Positions 19,791-30,479 of a stretch of DNA of 64,000 nucleotides are shown one piece after another. The position numbers and the translations under genes were made by a program. The notes beneath the pieces are model-generated. The model was not told the origin of the DNA and searched no databases. It worked only from the letters and a program-made list of their open reading frames with translations. Origin of the DNA: Aporrectodea caliginosa (taxonomy: Eukaryota > Annelida > Clitellata > Crassiclitellata > Lumbricidae); assembly GCA_020284085.1 (NCBI GenBank), contig JACEVL010000764.1, positions 427,898-491,897 of the forward strand. The letters are read 5' to 3'. How positions within the stretch are numbered: position 1 is the first letter of the stretch; each line of letters begins with the position of its first letter.

Positions 19791-21962
19791 TCAGAGGCGC
19801 TCCCAGTGCGAAAGACTCCGAGCGAAAAGAGTGGTCTTAAGACAGCGAAAAGAAGCACCTGGCCCACCAGATAGCATCAAAGAACGGGTTGATGAAGGGA
19901 GTTGGTTCCATAGTGAAGGGCCAATGAAGGCAAAAGCTCGAGATTTAGCCATAGTAGTCCTCGCTCGTGGGACAAGAAGGTCAAGGCGATCAAGTGAGCG
20001 AAGCGGACGGTGAGAGGTGGCGGAGATAGGCCGGCGAACGAGGCAACAGAGGTATTTGGGAGCTAGGCCAGAATAAGACCGGCAGACAAGAACAAGGACC
20101 TTAAGCTGGATACGAGCAGTGAGAGGGAGCCAGTGAAGTTGTTCCAACATATAGGAGGAGATGTGCGAGAAGCGAGGCAGTCGAGCTATCAGCCTGGCAG
20201 CCGCATTAAGCACAGATTGAAGAGGGGAGAGGCGCACTTTGGGAAGGCCAACAAACAGAGAGTTGCAGTAATCAATGCGGGAGCAGATGAAGGCATGGAC
20301 TATAGTCGTAAAGACCGAGGAGGAGACAGAACGTCGAATCGCTCTGAGGCGTCTCAGGTGGAAGTAGCAGGAACGGGTGAGATTCTTGATGTGTTCTGAG
20401 AAGGTGAGTGTGCTGTCAAGGACAACGCCTAGGTCACGGACACTGGACGAGAAGGTGAAAGAAGGAAAGGTTTGTGCAAGTACAGCGAAGTCAAGCTTAG
20501 CAAGCTGCTGTCGAGTTCCAAACCAGATCAGTTGAGTCTTCGATGAATTAAGTGAAAGCCGATTGGAGGACATCCACAAGTGAAGGTCTTGGGAGAGAGC
20601 ATTAATGCGACCGGTAAGAGCAAGCTGAGCAGATGGGGGTCCATGGACAAAGGCTTGCACATCGTCCGCGTAAAGATGGCCGGTTGACAGGTGTTTTGAG
20701 AAGAGGGCAGGAATGTCTGCAGTGTACAAAAGGTAAAGAAGTGGACCGAGGACAGAGCCCTGGGGCACCCCAAATTTGACCATTACCCAGGGGGTTCTGG
20801 AGTCTCCGCAGATTACCATTTGGGTGCGGCCAGTGAGGTACGACCGAAGCCAAAGGAGAGGAGGGCCTTTGAGGCCAAACGAAATCTCAAGACGTTGCAA
20901 TAAGATATCGTGGTCTACCATGTCAAAGGCGGCAGATACATCAAAAAGAGCCAGCAGCGTAAGGTGCGATTGATCGACAGCAGAGTAAATATCAGAGAGA
21001 AGAGATAGCAGAACCGTTTCAGTGGAGTGGTGAGCCCTAAAGCCTGACTGACTGGGAGGCAGTAGACCAGATTGTTCAAGGTATTGAAGAAGCTGCAATG
21101 AGACAAGGCGTTCAACGGTCTTAGACAAGAAGGAAAGGTTGGAAATGGGACGGTAGTTTTGACAAAGGTTTGGATCGAGATTCGGTTTCTTAAGAGAAGG
21201 AAAAACGATTGCTCGTTTTTGCGATGCGGGAAGACATCCATCAGAAAGTGACCTGTTAAACAATTACAGAAAAAACGGAAGAACATCATCAACAATATCA
21301 CTAACAATAAATGGGGGAAGAGGGTCCAGTTCGCACGACTTCAAGTTCGATGACGCGAGCAGTCGACGTAGGTCGGCTTCAAGTATCGGTCGAAAGCCAT
21401 CGAAGACGGATTCAGTCGGCACAAAATCAGTAGGTGATGAGTCTGCGGTAGCAGCACGTAGATCGTCCATTTTGGATGTGATCATCCCAAGAAAGTCGTT
21501 GGCTGAGAAGGAGGGAGTCTCTGGTGGACGAGAGGAGCGGCCCATGAGTCCAGAGATGGACGACCATAGGCGTCTTGGGTTTTGCTCGTTACGTTGAACC
21601 AGGTTCTCCCAGTAGGCTGCCTCCTTCTGGCGGTAGAGTTGGTGGAGGGTACGAAGTTGAGAGATCCAGACCAATCGGTCGGCAGGATCCCTGGTCTGAC
21701 GAAAGCGTCTCTCGAAGCAACGAGAGCGGCGACGAGATTGGTGGCAATCCCGGTCGAACCAGACAGCTAGAGGTTGGCAACGAGTCTTCCCGCTTCGGAG
21801 CGGTAGCATAGTATCGAGAAGTTGATTCATGGTGGAAGAGTAGAGGTCGAATAACTGTGATACAGATAGATCGTCAAGAGTCGATGGTGGAGACGAGAGC
21901 TGGGAGCTGCGAAGAGCTTGGCCGAGCGCCCGACGATCGAGCGATTTCCAACCCCGAAGCAT
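19791..21962 (-). pseudogene. LINE reverse transcriptase (L2/Crack-like)
   Basis: Frame 21962-21264 is the linker ending in KSCELDPLPPFIVSDIVDD. Frame 21263-19791 (490 codons) is the RT: NYRPISNLSFLSK, GFRAHHSTETVLL, ALFDVSAAFDMVDH, GVPQGSVLGPLLY and HLYADDVQAF with the YADD active site. The clade-typical LHWLPLTARIQ and RPISATSHRPLRSLDRLDLL tail follow. A one-base-type frameshift at 21264 separates linker and RT; the RT core itself is undamaged. Confidence 0.85.
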
Positions 21963-22001
21963 GCGGACGGTGTGCAGAGGCTGAGAATGAAGATGAGGTA
22001 A

Positions 22002-22971
22002 CTAGAACTGGATAAACTCATGGTCGGAGAGAGTAGGTGGTTGAACTTGTAAATCATGAACCTGTTCAGTGTCCGACGTAATGACTAAATCCAGAATGCC
22101 ACCCAATTGGTGGGTGGCCTCGTTTACGTGTTGGCGTAGTCCGAATTGGGAGAGAAGCTCAAGAAAGCGGATGGCGGCAGGATCTGTGGTGTCTTCTAGG
22201 TGAAGATTGAAGTCGCCGAGAATCAGAAGCTGGCTATTTCGGGTGATGAGGCACTCGAGGACGGAGGAAAACTGATCGAAGAATTGTGCAGTAGGAGGAA
22301 TGGATCCAGGTCTGTAGACAGATAGAAGAGTCACCGGGCCATGTGATGTAGCTTCGCACGTAGATGTTTCCATGTCCAGGAGGATTACGGAGGAGCGAAG
22401 ACTTTACCGAAGAAAGACGACGATACCCCCACCTCGAGCCGGCCTACCATCAGGAAGTCGCGGCCCATGCCGATCACGGAGCGAATAGCCAGTTGGGGCA
22501 GCACGCTGAATCGGAACATCGTCAGATTCCTGATGCCAGTCTCAGTGACTGTGAGTACGACGAGCTGGCTCTCAAGAAGTGAGTGTGCAACGTATTAAGA
22601 GTTGCAGACTTGTCCGAGAGCGACCGAGCATTCCATGTAGCGACACGTATCCCTGGAGAGAGGGAGAGTGGTCGCTGAGATGAAGAAGAGGTTGCTTCCA
22701 AGGCAGAGAATGGCGAAGTGTCGAAGACGATGTCTGAGACAGGAGGAGCAGGCAGTCGACGTTGCAACCGAGAGCTGGCTGGGCACCAGATCTGGGCAGA
22801 GAATAAACTCTTTCGCAACGATCGCAAAGGTCGTTGATCATGTGACCACAACAAACGAAGTTCATGTCTTGAGTAGGATAAACGCTCCATTGAAGAACAC
22901 GAATATCCCGTCACTGGAGGCCGTTTATTTGGTCCTAGAAGTAGTTGTAGAGTTCGTAGAATAAGTCCCAT
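22002..22971 (-). pseudogene. LINE AP-endonuclease, frameshifted
   Basis: Two minus-strand frames carry the endonuclease. 22971-22522 contains IRVATWNARSLSDKSATLN, the first catalytic Asn block. 22373-22002 contains VTLLSVYRPG, LLILGDFNLH (GDFN) and TLSDHEFIQF (the SDH block). The middle of the domain (Glu block) is lost or out of frame between them. Catalytic motifs at both ends are recognisable, but the frame is not continuous. Confidence 0.75.
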
Positions 22972-23230
22972 CCAGCTGAAGGAAAGGTTTTATACGATGC
23001 GCAGACTAACAGACGAGACATGCACAATCCTTGCCTCTAGATTGCATAATACAATGATTTATTTCCTTCGCAGCCGTCAAGTTAAGAAAGACTTTGACAA
23101 ACTTGTGAGCTTACTGTGCGCCGATAGGCTCAAGGAAATGATCCCGAAGGGATGACTAGATTTCATTCTAGCGCAAGAAAAGGACAGCTGACTCAGTCAT
23201 AGCGAGTTAGCCAACTCGATAGACACTTAT

Positions 23231-26200
23231 ATGGCGTCTCACAATAATAACGGTGAACCCCTGCGAGCTGGTAATGTAATGGCATATAATGACTATCGGG
23301 AAGGGGGCCAGCCAAGCACCAATAGCTACACAAAATCAGCCAAGAGCGAGGGGAAGAACGAGGGAAGAACGGAGGGACAACCCTCAAAGGAAGACGCGAA
23401 ACAAAAGGGTCTTTGTTTCGTCTGCCTCGGGCCAGGGCACACGGCCCGTAATTGCAAGAGCGCAAAGGCCCAGGGCGCCGATAAGAAGCAGACGCGTGTC
23501 AGCGCCTACGCGATTAACACCCCCCTTAATTACGCCATTTCCCAACTCAGTCCGAGGACAGGGGAAGAAGAGGAGAGCGTTGCGGAACGGGGTGGGGAGG
23601 AGCTTCACTCCGACTCAGAGGTAAGGGAAGGTGAGATAATTGACACCGATGAAGAGACAAACGGTCCATTCATCGACGCGGACGATTTCCACGTGCGGTC
23701 ATACGTAGATGTCAAGATCGACGGTCTGCCCGATCAAAAGGCGTTAATTGACGGAGGGACCGAGATTTGTTGTATTAACAACTCATTAGTGCAACACATG
23801 GACTTAGCCGTCAGTAAGCAAATTAGACTGTCGGGCATACAAGGTAGAACCGATTTGGTCGATGTTGTAAGACTCCACATGAAGCCAGGGTTCAATGACC
23901 ATGAAGGGATTGTGAACATCGCCCCCGCAGTGCGAGTATGGTGTGCTGCAGTGCCAGACCTAAATGAGGCGGTTATTCTAACCCCAACCGTGATCAATCT
24001 GCTGGAGGAAGTCTCCAAGTACAACGTGCTATCTGTTGGAAAGGTTGAACCCGATACGTCAAACCGACCCGAGGTCAATGTAGACACTCAGCAGGTGGCT
24101 GCGATAGACAGAATTAGCGATAAGTCCCATGGCGATCACCAGGTTCATGATATAGTGCCAGTAGCAGAAGAAGATGATGAAGTACGGGAGTCAAGAGAGG
24201 AGAGTTTGAATGCAGACGCTCCTAGCTTCTTGAATCCTGAAGAGCCGGAAGGGTTACAAAACGAGCGGGTCGCAGATCGTGATACGCTAGAAAAGGAGCA
24301 GCATAACTGCCCCGCGCTCGCACCCTTCTGGAGATTAGCCCATCAGGACAAAGGTTGCTTTTTCGTGGAAAACAAGCTTTTATATCACCGTGATACCATC
24401 ATGGGCCACAAGGTAAAGCAGCTGTGCCTTCCCGAAACACGCATTAACATCGTACTTGAAATGGCTCCTGATGCTCCTTTTGCAGGACATATGGCTTTTA
24501 AGACGACTCGCTGCCGCATTAAACTTGGTTTCTGGTTTCCTAAAATGGACGACAGGATTCGTACGTATTGTGCCTCATGCCCTGTATGCCAACTTAGGGC
24601 GCCAGTCAAGGTGGCGCATAGGGTGCCGATTACCCCCATCCCGAGGGATGACGTATTAGCCTTTACCCATCTTTTCATGGATTGTATTGGCCCGATTATC
24701 GCCCCTAACGACCCATTAGTGCCAAAGCCGGAATATAATTACGCCTTAGTACTGGTTGACAAATTATCGCGGTGGCCTATGGCTTACCCGCTGCGATCGC
24801 TAAGCGCGAAGGGAATCTGTGACGCCCTCCTGCAGACTTTTATGACCTTCTCGGTGCCGAAAGTTATCACCTCCGACTGTGGCAGTAATTTTACAAGCAA
24901 ACTGACAAAGGAATTTCTCAAACGCTTGGGCTGTACTCCTCGGTTTAACACTCCAGGACATCCAGAGGCGGCCGGCCTTGTAGAACGGTGTAATCAGAGC
25001 CTGAAGGCGATGATTTACAAATTAGCCCAATCAGAACCACGCGGATGGCACCGTTTATTACCTTTTGTTCTCTGGAGCTTACGAGAGAAGCCATCCGCGA
25101 CTACTCATATCAGCCCCTTCACTTTAGTATATGGCAGCCTACCTAAGGGACCTTTGAATATACTGAAGGAATCGTGGGCGGGGGAGCGTGAACTACCTTT
25201 TAGTATCGGCAAGAAGCCGGAAGAATACCTACAGACTTTGAAGGAAAACCTAGAATTTGCTAAGATGTATGCAGAATACTATGCCAACATCGAACAGAAG
25301 CGGTACGCGGCCCATTACAACCTACGGAGCACTGATAGAAAATATCAGTTAGGAGACAAAGTAATCGTGCTCGCTCCAGATTGGGGAGGGTCTAAGTTGT
25401 ATAGTCGATGGCAAGGACCTGCTACCATAGCAGAGGTCAAGTCGCCATACTCTTACATCGTAGAATTAGACGGGAAAAGACGACACATACATGCAAACAA
25501 ACTCAAGAAATTTAACGAACGAATCGAACGGGCAATAGTGAACAACTGCACCGTAGTGTTTGATAGAGACGAAGAGTTTGGGACGGTGGAGGTAGTCGAA
25601 AAGACTATCGAAGCCGAGGTGCCACCTAGCGAACGGGTCGACCCTCTCAAAGTAGCGCATCTATCGGATGAGGAGAGACAACAGCTGTTCGCTGTGCTAG
25701 ATAGGTACCCTACGGTATTTTCGGATAACCCCGGTTTCTGTCCACTCATCGAACATGAGATCCGGCTCCTACCTGATTTCAGACCCAAACGTCTGCGTGC
25801 TTATAAAATCCCAGAATTACTTAAACCGGAAGTTGAACGTCAGATCAAAGAGATGCTGGCACTGAATATAATTAAACCGTCGAATAGCGAGATGGCCAGT
25901 CCAGTTGTATGTGTACTCAAGGGACCCAAGGGGCAGAATGGCGTAAGACTGGCGATTGACTACCGCCACGTCAACCGCCACTCCCTAGGTGATTGCTTCC
26001 CCACACCGGATATCGCTGACGTCCTACAAAAGGTTGGACGAGCGAAGTACATCAGCTGTTTTGACGCGAAATCCGGATATTGGCAACTTCCGGTGAAACC
26101 GGAAGATCGTTGGCTTACAGCATTCGTCTGCGACGCCGGTTTGTTTGAGTTTCAGAGAATGCCGTTCGGGTTAAAGTCGGCCAGTAACACCTTCATCCGG

Positions 26201-27049
26201 TGCATCTCTAGAATCCTGCAACCAGTTCGAGACTTCACGGAACCGTTTGTTGACGACATGTCCGTGCTCTCTATGGATTGGACTTCTCACCTGGACCACC
26301 TTGATAAATTTCTCCAGACCATTAAGGATTCGGGTCTAACTCTAAGTTTGAAGAAATGTAGTTTCGCCCAAAGTAAAACCACCTTCGTAGGTCACATGGT
26401 CGGGTCAGGTACCATCGAGCCGGATCCCAGTAAGGTAGCTACATTAGGAGACATACAACCACCAGTAACAAAGAAGGATGTAAGACGCATCATGGGCTTT
26501 TTTAGTTATTTCAGGAACTTCATTCCTTCGTTGGCCGAAACGGCACGTGTCATAACTAACTTAACACAAAAGAACGTACCCAACAAGGTCCCGTGGGACC
26601 GGGAACATCAAGAGGCTCTAGATAAATTAAAGGCAGATCTCGGCAGGGCAACCCAGTTACATACCATCGATTTCACAAAGGATTTTGGCCTATTGGTGGA
26701 CGCCAGTTCAGCCGCTGTAGGATGTTGTCTGATTCAATGGACAGAGGAAGGAGGCGAAAAGCCGATTTCCTTTGCCAGCATGAAGCTGTCGGAGACCCAG
26801 ACGCGCTGGTCCACGATTGAACGAGAAGCGTTCGCGGTAATCTGGGCTCTGAAACGATTTCGGTCGTGGGTATTTCTGTCTCGGATCATTGTCTTTTCTG
26901 ATCATAACCCATTGTCTTTTTTGACCGAGGCGGCGCCTAAGAGCGCCAAGTTAGCTCGGTGGGCCCTAGCCCTACAGGAATTTAATATTGATTTCAGGTA
27001 CCTCCCCGGACCCCGGAACATCGCAGCCGATTTCCTGTCCCGGATTTGA
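23231..27049 (+). CDS. pol: Gmr1-like NC-protease-integrase-RT-RNase H polyprotein (element B)
   Basis: A 1272-codon open frame. It starts with the end of Gag including a zinc knuckle (C62, C65, H70, C75; CX2CX4HX4C). Next is an aspartic protease with active-site block ALIDGGTE near residue 175, then integrase, whose DDE is in FMDCIGP, TSDCGSNF and GLVERCN. RT has an FVDD active site (EPFVDDMSVL), followed by RNase H ending IAADFLSRI. The integrase zinc finger has Pro where element A has its first His (EMAPDAPFAGH versus ELAHESVFGGH), which may impair it. The first Met is simply the first after a stop; the natural protein would be read through from gag. Closest relative in the window is element C, from which IN and RT have been deleted. 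Confidence 0.9.
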   Translation: MASHNNNGEPLRAGNVMAYNDYREGGQPSTNSYTKSAKSEGKNEGRTEGQPSKEDAKQKGLCFVCLGPGHTARNCKSAKAQGADKKQTRVSAYAINTPLNYAISQLSPRTGEEEESVAERGGEELHSDSEVREGEIIDTDEETNGPFIDADDFHVRSYVDVKIDGLPDQKALIDGGTEICCINNSLVQHMDLAVSKQIRLSGIQGRTDLVDVVRLHMKPGFNDHEGIVNIAPAVRVWCAAVPDLNEAVILTPTVINLLEEVSKYNVLSVGKVEPDTSNRPEVNVDTQQVAAIDRISDKSHGDHQVHDIVPVAEEDDEVRESREESLNADAPSFLNPEEPEGLQNERVADRDTLEKEQHNCPALAPFWRLAHQDKGCFFVENKLLYHRDTIMGHKVKQLCLPETRINIVLEMAPDAPFAGHMAFKTTRCRIKLGFWFPKMDDRIRTYCASCPVCQLRAPVKVAHRVPITPIPRDDVLAFTHLFMDCIGPIIAPNDPLVPKPEYNYALVLVDKLSRWPMAYPLRSLSAKGICDALLQTFMTFSVPKVITSDCGSNFTSKLTKEFLKRLGCTPRFNTPGHPEAAGLVERCNQSLKAMIYKLAQSEPRGWHRLLPFVLWSLREKPSATTHISPFTLVYGSLPKGPLNILKESWAGERELPFSIGKKPEEYLQTLKENLEFAKMYAEYYANIEQKRYAAHYNLRSTDRKYQLGDKVIVLAPDWGGSKLYSRWQGPATIAEVKSPYSYIVELDGKRRHIHANKLKKFNERIERAIVNNCTVVFDRDEEFGTVEVVEKTIEAEVPPSERVDPLKVAHLSDEERQQLFAVLDRYPTVFSDNPGFCPLIEHEIRLLPDFRPKRLRAYKIPELLKPEVERQIKEMLALNIIKPSNSEMASPVVCVLKGPKGQNGVRLAIDYRHVNRHSLGDCFPTPDIADVLQKVGRAKYISCFDAKSGYWQLPVKPEDRWLTAFVCDAGLFEFQRMPFGLKSASNTFIRCISRILQPVRDFTEPFVDDMSVLSMDWTSHLDHLDKFLQTIKDSGLTLSLKKCSFAQSKTTFVGHMVGSGTIEPDPSKVATLGDIQPPVTKKDVRRIMGFFSYFRNFIPSLAETARVITNLTQKNVPNKVPWDREHQEALDKLKADLGRATQLHTIDFTKDFGLLVDASSAAVGCCLIQWTEEGGEKPISFASMKLSETQTRWSTIEREAFAVIWALKRFRSWVFLSRIIVFSDHNPLSFLTEAAPKSAKLARWALALQEFNIDFRYLPGPRNIAADFLSRI

Positions 27050-27328
27050 ATGAGGGGGAGGATGAGAACCTGTCGCAACGAGGGTCGAACCTCGTCGCCT
27101 TGTACATAATATGTTACTAATACATGTGTATCTTCTTTGTATCTTCTTCAACATGGACGCCTGAAACGCAACGGATGAATCGATGGCGATTATCTTTGAC
27201 ATTTTATTTAGGGTGACCGGCGAGATGAGTCCTATGTGCGGTAGCTCGGTTTGTAAATACGCGATTGTCATTTTCGAATAAACTACTTACTTACTTACTT
27301 ACTTACATCGTCTTGGGATGGGAGGGAA
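27050..27328 (+). other. 3' untranslated region and polypurine tract of element B
   Basis: Begins with a short AGGGGGAGGATGAGAA purine tract right after the pol stop, also kept in element C. An extra ~110-base piece relative to element C, ending in AATAAAC and a (TTAC)n run (27280-27306), looks like a small retroposon tail insertion. The polypurine tract TGGGATGGGAGGGAA abuts the 3' LTR. Confidence 0.65.
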
Positions 27329-27890
27329 TGTCGCAGCCCTCTCGCTTCAGTGCAGCGCCACCAGCGGCGACGACATCAGACGGGCGCATCAGCGGGCGGC
27401 GCCCACGGACGAACGGTGGATTCGCCATGCACTCGGTGACCCGAGTTAAGTGATAACGGTCGGACGCCGTTATCAGGGCAGGCGACATCTGGACGGCGGG
27501 CTAATGAGCCCAAACACCTTCCACCATCGACATCAAAGAAGAACGAGGCCTTTGACGAAAGACCACGGCGAATCGCTCACCCTCGATCTAAGGGACGAGA
27601 GGGTATTTAACCCTCACCGGGGAAGAGCACGGGGCTCTCTCTACAGAACATCTTGATACGTCGCAGTCGAGGCTAACTTCACCTGGCCGATTGCCGACAG
27701 AGACGCTGAGCTTCAGACGCTGCAGAAACATTATTCTTTTCTCTTATATAATACCGAAGTTAGACTGTATTAAACTTAGTCACTTAACGTCGCTTAGCTG
27801 TAGGAATAAAGTATAGAAAAACTCTTCCGTGTGTCGTGGTTTGAAGATCACAGTGCTATCCTGCCACGTGTGAGAGGATAGGCCGTGACA
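27329..27890 (+). mobile_element. 3' LTR of element B
   Basis: A 562-bp LTR from TGTCGCAGCCC to GGCCGTGACA. It has a TATTTAA promoter-like box at about 27603 and the conserved R-U5 block CTCTCTACAGAACATCTTG. Its U3 is shorter and strongly diverged from the 633-bp LTRs of element C and the solo LTR at 45746, while R-U5 stays alike. Confidence 0.9.
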
Positions 27891-28032
27891 TGATGACAAC
27901 CATTGAGCGATTATATTAACTAACTAGAGTAATTGAGCAATGGAGATGGAAATGGAGCTTGGGAGAGGTAAGAATACATCGTCATTATTACCATTACAAG
28001 ATTTCATTTATCTTGCATTTGAAATATTTTAG

Positions 28033-28161
28033 ATATAGACGAATGTAGCGACGATTCGTTCCTGTGTGATAATGAAACAGAACTTTGCAGAAACACATAT
28101 GGCAGCTACTTATGCCATTGCAAGTCTGGATATGAAAACATGACCAATGGCAAATGCTCGG
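28033..28161 (+). CDS. Calcium-binding EGF exon, receptor copy 1
   Basis: A phase 1-1 exon after TATTTTAG and before GTATTT. It reads [19 protein letters not shown], then [15 protein letters not shown] and GKCS. The D-I-D-E-C start and the N-T-x-G-S-Y block are the EGF-CA calcium-binding signature, including the beta-hydroxylation-type Asn. The phase matches both the EGF exon at 15825-15974 and the next exon at 29567, so it can be spliced between them without frame change. Confidence 0.8.
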
Positions 28162-28310
28162 GTATTTATTTTTCAATCAATTTCGTTTAATCTCAACATC
28201 AAGCTGACAGGTCGCAACTTGTAACAGGTAACAGTTAGGAAAAATTGTCTCAGCTCTGACAGTTTGTTATTAAATGGGTTGAGGTAGCAAATATTATCTG
28301 TGCTCGAACA

Positions 28311-28844
28311 CAGTGTGATTCTCCTTACAGATTTTATTTTAGTTATAGTTACAGTTATAGTTAATGGGGTTTTATTTTAGTTATAGTTATAGTTATAGTT
28401 AGTATTACTTTTTAGTTATAGTTATAGTTAATGGATTTTATTTTAGTTAATTTTAGTTACTACTTAGTAAAAATAATTAAGGCTATAAGCAAAATTGTGC
28501 GTACTAACACGATGTTTCCCAATTTGCTCAGAGTTTTGAAAGCCTTTGAAGCATGGGTGCACCCAGCTTTACGAATACTCGAGTTTCCAAAGTAACTGAC
28601 AAATTGCATAATAAAAATATCGCATTTTCGTTCTCATTTATGTCAAAGCGCACATATTGCACTTCCTATTTTTATTTTTTGCATTAACGAAAATAAAGAT
28701 GAATTTTCGTTATTGCTATTTTCGTTATAGTTATAGTTATAGTTAATGGCTTTTTAGTTATAGTTATAGTTATCGTTAACGAAATCATTTCATTTTCGTT
28801 AACGAACATTTTCGTTATTGTTATCGTTAACGAGAATCACACTG
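28311..28844. mobile_element. hAT-type MITE, short copy
   Basis: A 534-bp element with ends CAGTGTGATTCTCC and GAGAATCACACTG, TTATAG arrays inside and TTATCGTTAACG near the right end. Flanking octamers CTCGAACA and CTTTAACA match at six of eight positions, a worn 8-base target duplication. Same family as 14299-15347 and 40614-41156. It lies in an intron of receptor copy 1. Confidence 0.8.
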
Positions 28845-29139
28845 CTTTAACAGTTAGTTACTAAAGAAGAATTAGGCTAGTGGTAATGTTAGTTAGGGGA
28901 ACGAACGAGGTATCCAATAAGGTATACATACTGAAGAATATACGTATTTAGTAGATGTTTTAAAATAATTTTTAATAATTTATTTCGCTAACTTATGTAC
29001 GCATGTAGTTCAAAGCAATTATGATAGCAATCGCTTCTGGTATTTCTGATAGTCACGTAGGTCATCTCACATTTCAACGCAGCTGTTAAAAGCTATAGTT
29101 CTTTTTGATTTTTCAATAATTTTTCATTTCTTAGTAAAT

Positions 29140-29420
29140 GGAGCGCGAGATAGTACAGTGGTCAGCGTGTTGGACTCTCATTCCAGAGGTCGGGAGCTCA
29201 AAGATATTTTGTGATTCCTAAATCAAGTAATGTCCCTAGCATACTCGTCTGCAGACTTCAACAGCTGCGTTGCTATAGGCGACGAGCAGCAAAAACTGCA
29301 CACTCTCGGTATGAAGATTATGCTGCTAGGGAGCATTTTATACTGCCATCAGTCCTGACACGTTGTTGTTGTTACGGAAATGAAGTCGCTAACATTTCTT
29401 AGATCTGGCTAACACTGTGG
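29140..29420 (+). mobile_element. tRNA-derived SINE-like remnant
   Basis: The head GCGCGAGATAGTACAGTGG, then TCAGCGTGTTGGACTCTC and AGGTCGGGAGCTCAAA, resembles box A and a decayed box B at tRNA spacing, as in the SINE at 15990. The body is unlike that copy and contains a GTTGTTGTTG run. No functional tRNA is implied. Confidence 0.4.
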
Positions 29421-29566
29421 CTCATCTCTTCTACTACTATTTATTTTCATCATTTGTCAGTGACTGCTGAACGACAGCATGTCTGTTACAGTAGTTTTTA
29501 GTTAGTAGAAGTTCATAAATATAAACGCTCATTTTGAATATATTAATATTCTCTGTTTTACTGCAG

Positions 29567-29692
29567 AGGTAGATGAATGTCAGTTGGATGGGCCTTCATC
29601 ACCGTGTAATGCAAATTCGGAATACTGCGTTAATAGCATTGGGAGTTATATGTGTTCATGCAAGAAAGGCTTCACGTGTGGCAAGCATGAAG
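29567..29692 (+). CDS. Second calcium-binding EGF exon, receptor copy 1
   Basis: A phase 1-1 exon between CTGCAG and GTAAGC. It reads EVDECQLDGPSSPC, then CVNSIGSYMCSCKKGFTC, another EGF-CA module with V-D-E-C and N-S-x-G-S-Y-x-C. The C-terminal part is shorter than usual (one cysteine fewer than expected after FTCGKHE), so either the last loop is degenerate or it is completed by the next exon. It fits in phase with the transmembrane exon at 31935. Confidence 0.75.
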
Positions 29693-30479
29693 GTAAGCGC
29701 ATTAATCATCAAAGGACTATCGATTGATGCAGGCGTTCAAATATTAATTAATGCTATGTTGTACACAGCAACGTATCAGTAAATACTTTTGGGTGACAAA
29801 TGATAGCGCGCTGAGTGAATAATGAACCAACTGCGCTAAATGAATACTTTTATTACTCCAAAGAAGCATAAACAACTAAACTATATAAAAATGAAAAACA
29901 CAGAGCATCAATTTGAGCCAACAACGGTTCAAATCACTGTACACAGTTGGGTAATGGCATCATGGTCCTTAATACAGAGCCGAAGGTTAAATCTGTCGTT
30001 TTTTGTGAACTTATTAGCTTTTTGATTGTTGACACTGACAGCTTTCGGACTATTCACCTTACTAACTAAATGCCTGTGAATTTGACATGAAATTATTGCA
30101 AATAGTATTGACCTGTTGTCATGCAATTCTGAAATGGCCTGCTCTATTTGGATGATATTTTCAGCACTGCTTTGTAAACGTAAATACCATTAAAATTCCC
30201 ATACGCCGCTTTAAGATAAAGTAATCAGAAGGAGTTGTGATAAGTTTTTGTTTCATTGTATTTGTCGTCTGTAATTAATTATTGACTACTGAATTTAGAT
30301 GTTCAATCGTGATGAATTGAACCCACTTATATATCTTCGGTGTTTTTAAAGTATGATTTGCTGCAGCTACATGTACAAAGAATGTATATTAAGTGCATCA
30401 TTTTACCACTTCGGAATCATAGATCAATAGAATTGACCATATGTTCCGGTGTAAAGAGTCAACCATGGCCTATGGTTTA

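Larger units (their letters stand above)
19723..22971 (-). mobile_element. L2/Crack-like LINE inserted in gag of element B
   Basis: A minus-strand non-LTR element of about 3.25 kb. Its 3' end is a run of ATACA units (19727-19752 on the plus strand as TTGTA/ATTGT), and the GCGCCTTTCACAG/CAGAGGCGCT block is shared by several LINE tails in this window. Coding parts in order on the minus strand are endonuclease, linker and reverse transcriptase, with frameshifts between them. The join to gag is between GAATTCAGG and AATAAGTCCC. It appears 5'-truncated within the endonuclease region. Confidence 0.85.
18960..23230 (+). pseudogene. gag: Gag of element B, stop codons plus nested LINE
   Basis: From MDELTLEKQADIKKTS the frame runs through a long charged coiled coil of EERERMA/REERERAA-type repeats to a stop at 19511. 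Element C has Trp at this point. Homology resumes with KFPQDTSEIPGYFDHVENLF to about 19722, breaks at the LINE insertion, and continues at about 22953 with ERFYTMRRLTDETCTILASR. Two further stops follow (near 23153 and 23190) before the zinc-knuckle frame starts at 23231. Compared with the intact version in element C (42295-41157 on the minus strand), this gag is clearly dead. Confidence 0.8.
17878..27890 (+). mobile_element. Gmr1-like Ty3/gypsy element B, 5' LTR truncated and LINE-interrupted
   Basis: In order: truncated 5' LTR, tRNA-Leu-type primer site, leader, gag with an inserted LINE, one long PR-IN-RT-RH frame, polypurine tract and complete 3' LTR. Integrase precedes RT, the Gmr1-like order also seen in element A. 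The two LTR portions that overlap differ at only a few positions, so the insertion is recent. Gag contains at least three stops besides the LINE, so this copy cannot make Gag even though its downstream frame is open. Confidence 0.9.

Noticed and set aside
27273..27306. Polinton-type end (ACTTACTTAC run)
   Set aside because: A simple (TTAC)n run at the tail of a small insertion in the 3' UTR of element B; none of the other terminal-repeat blocks is present.
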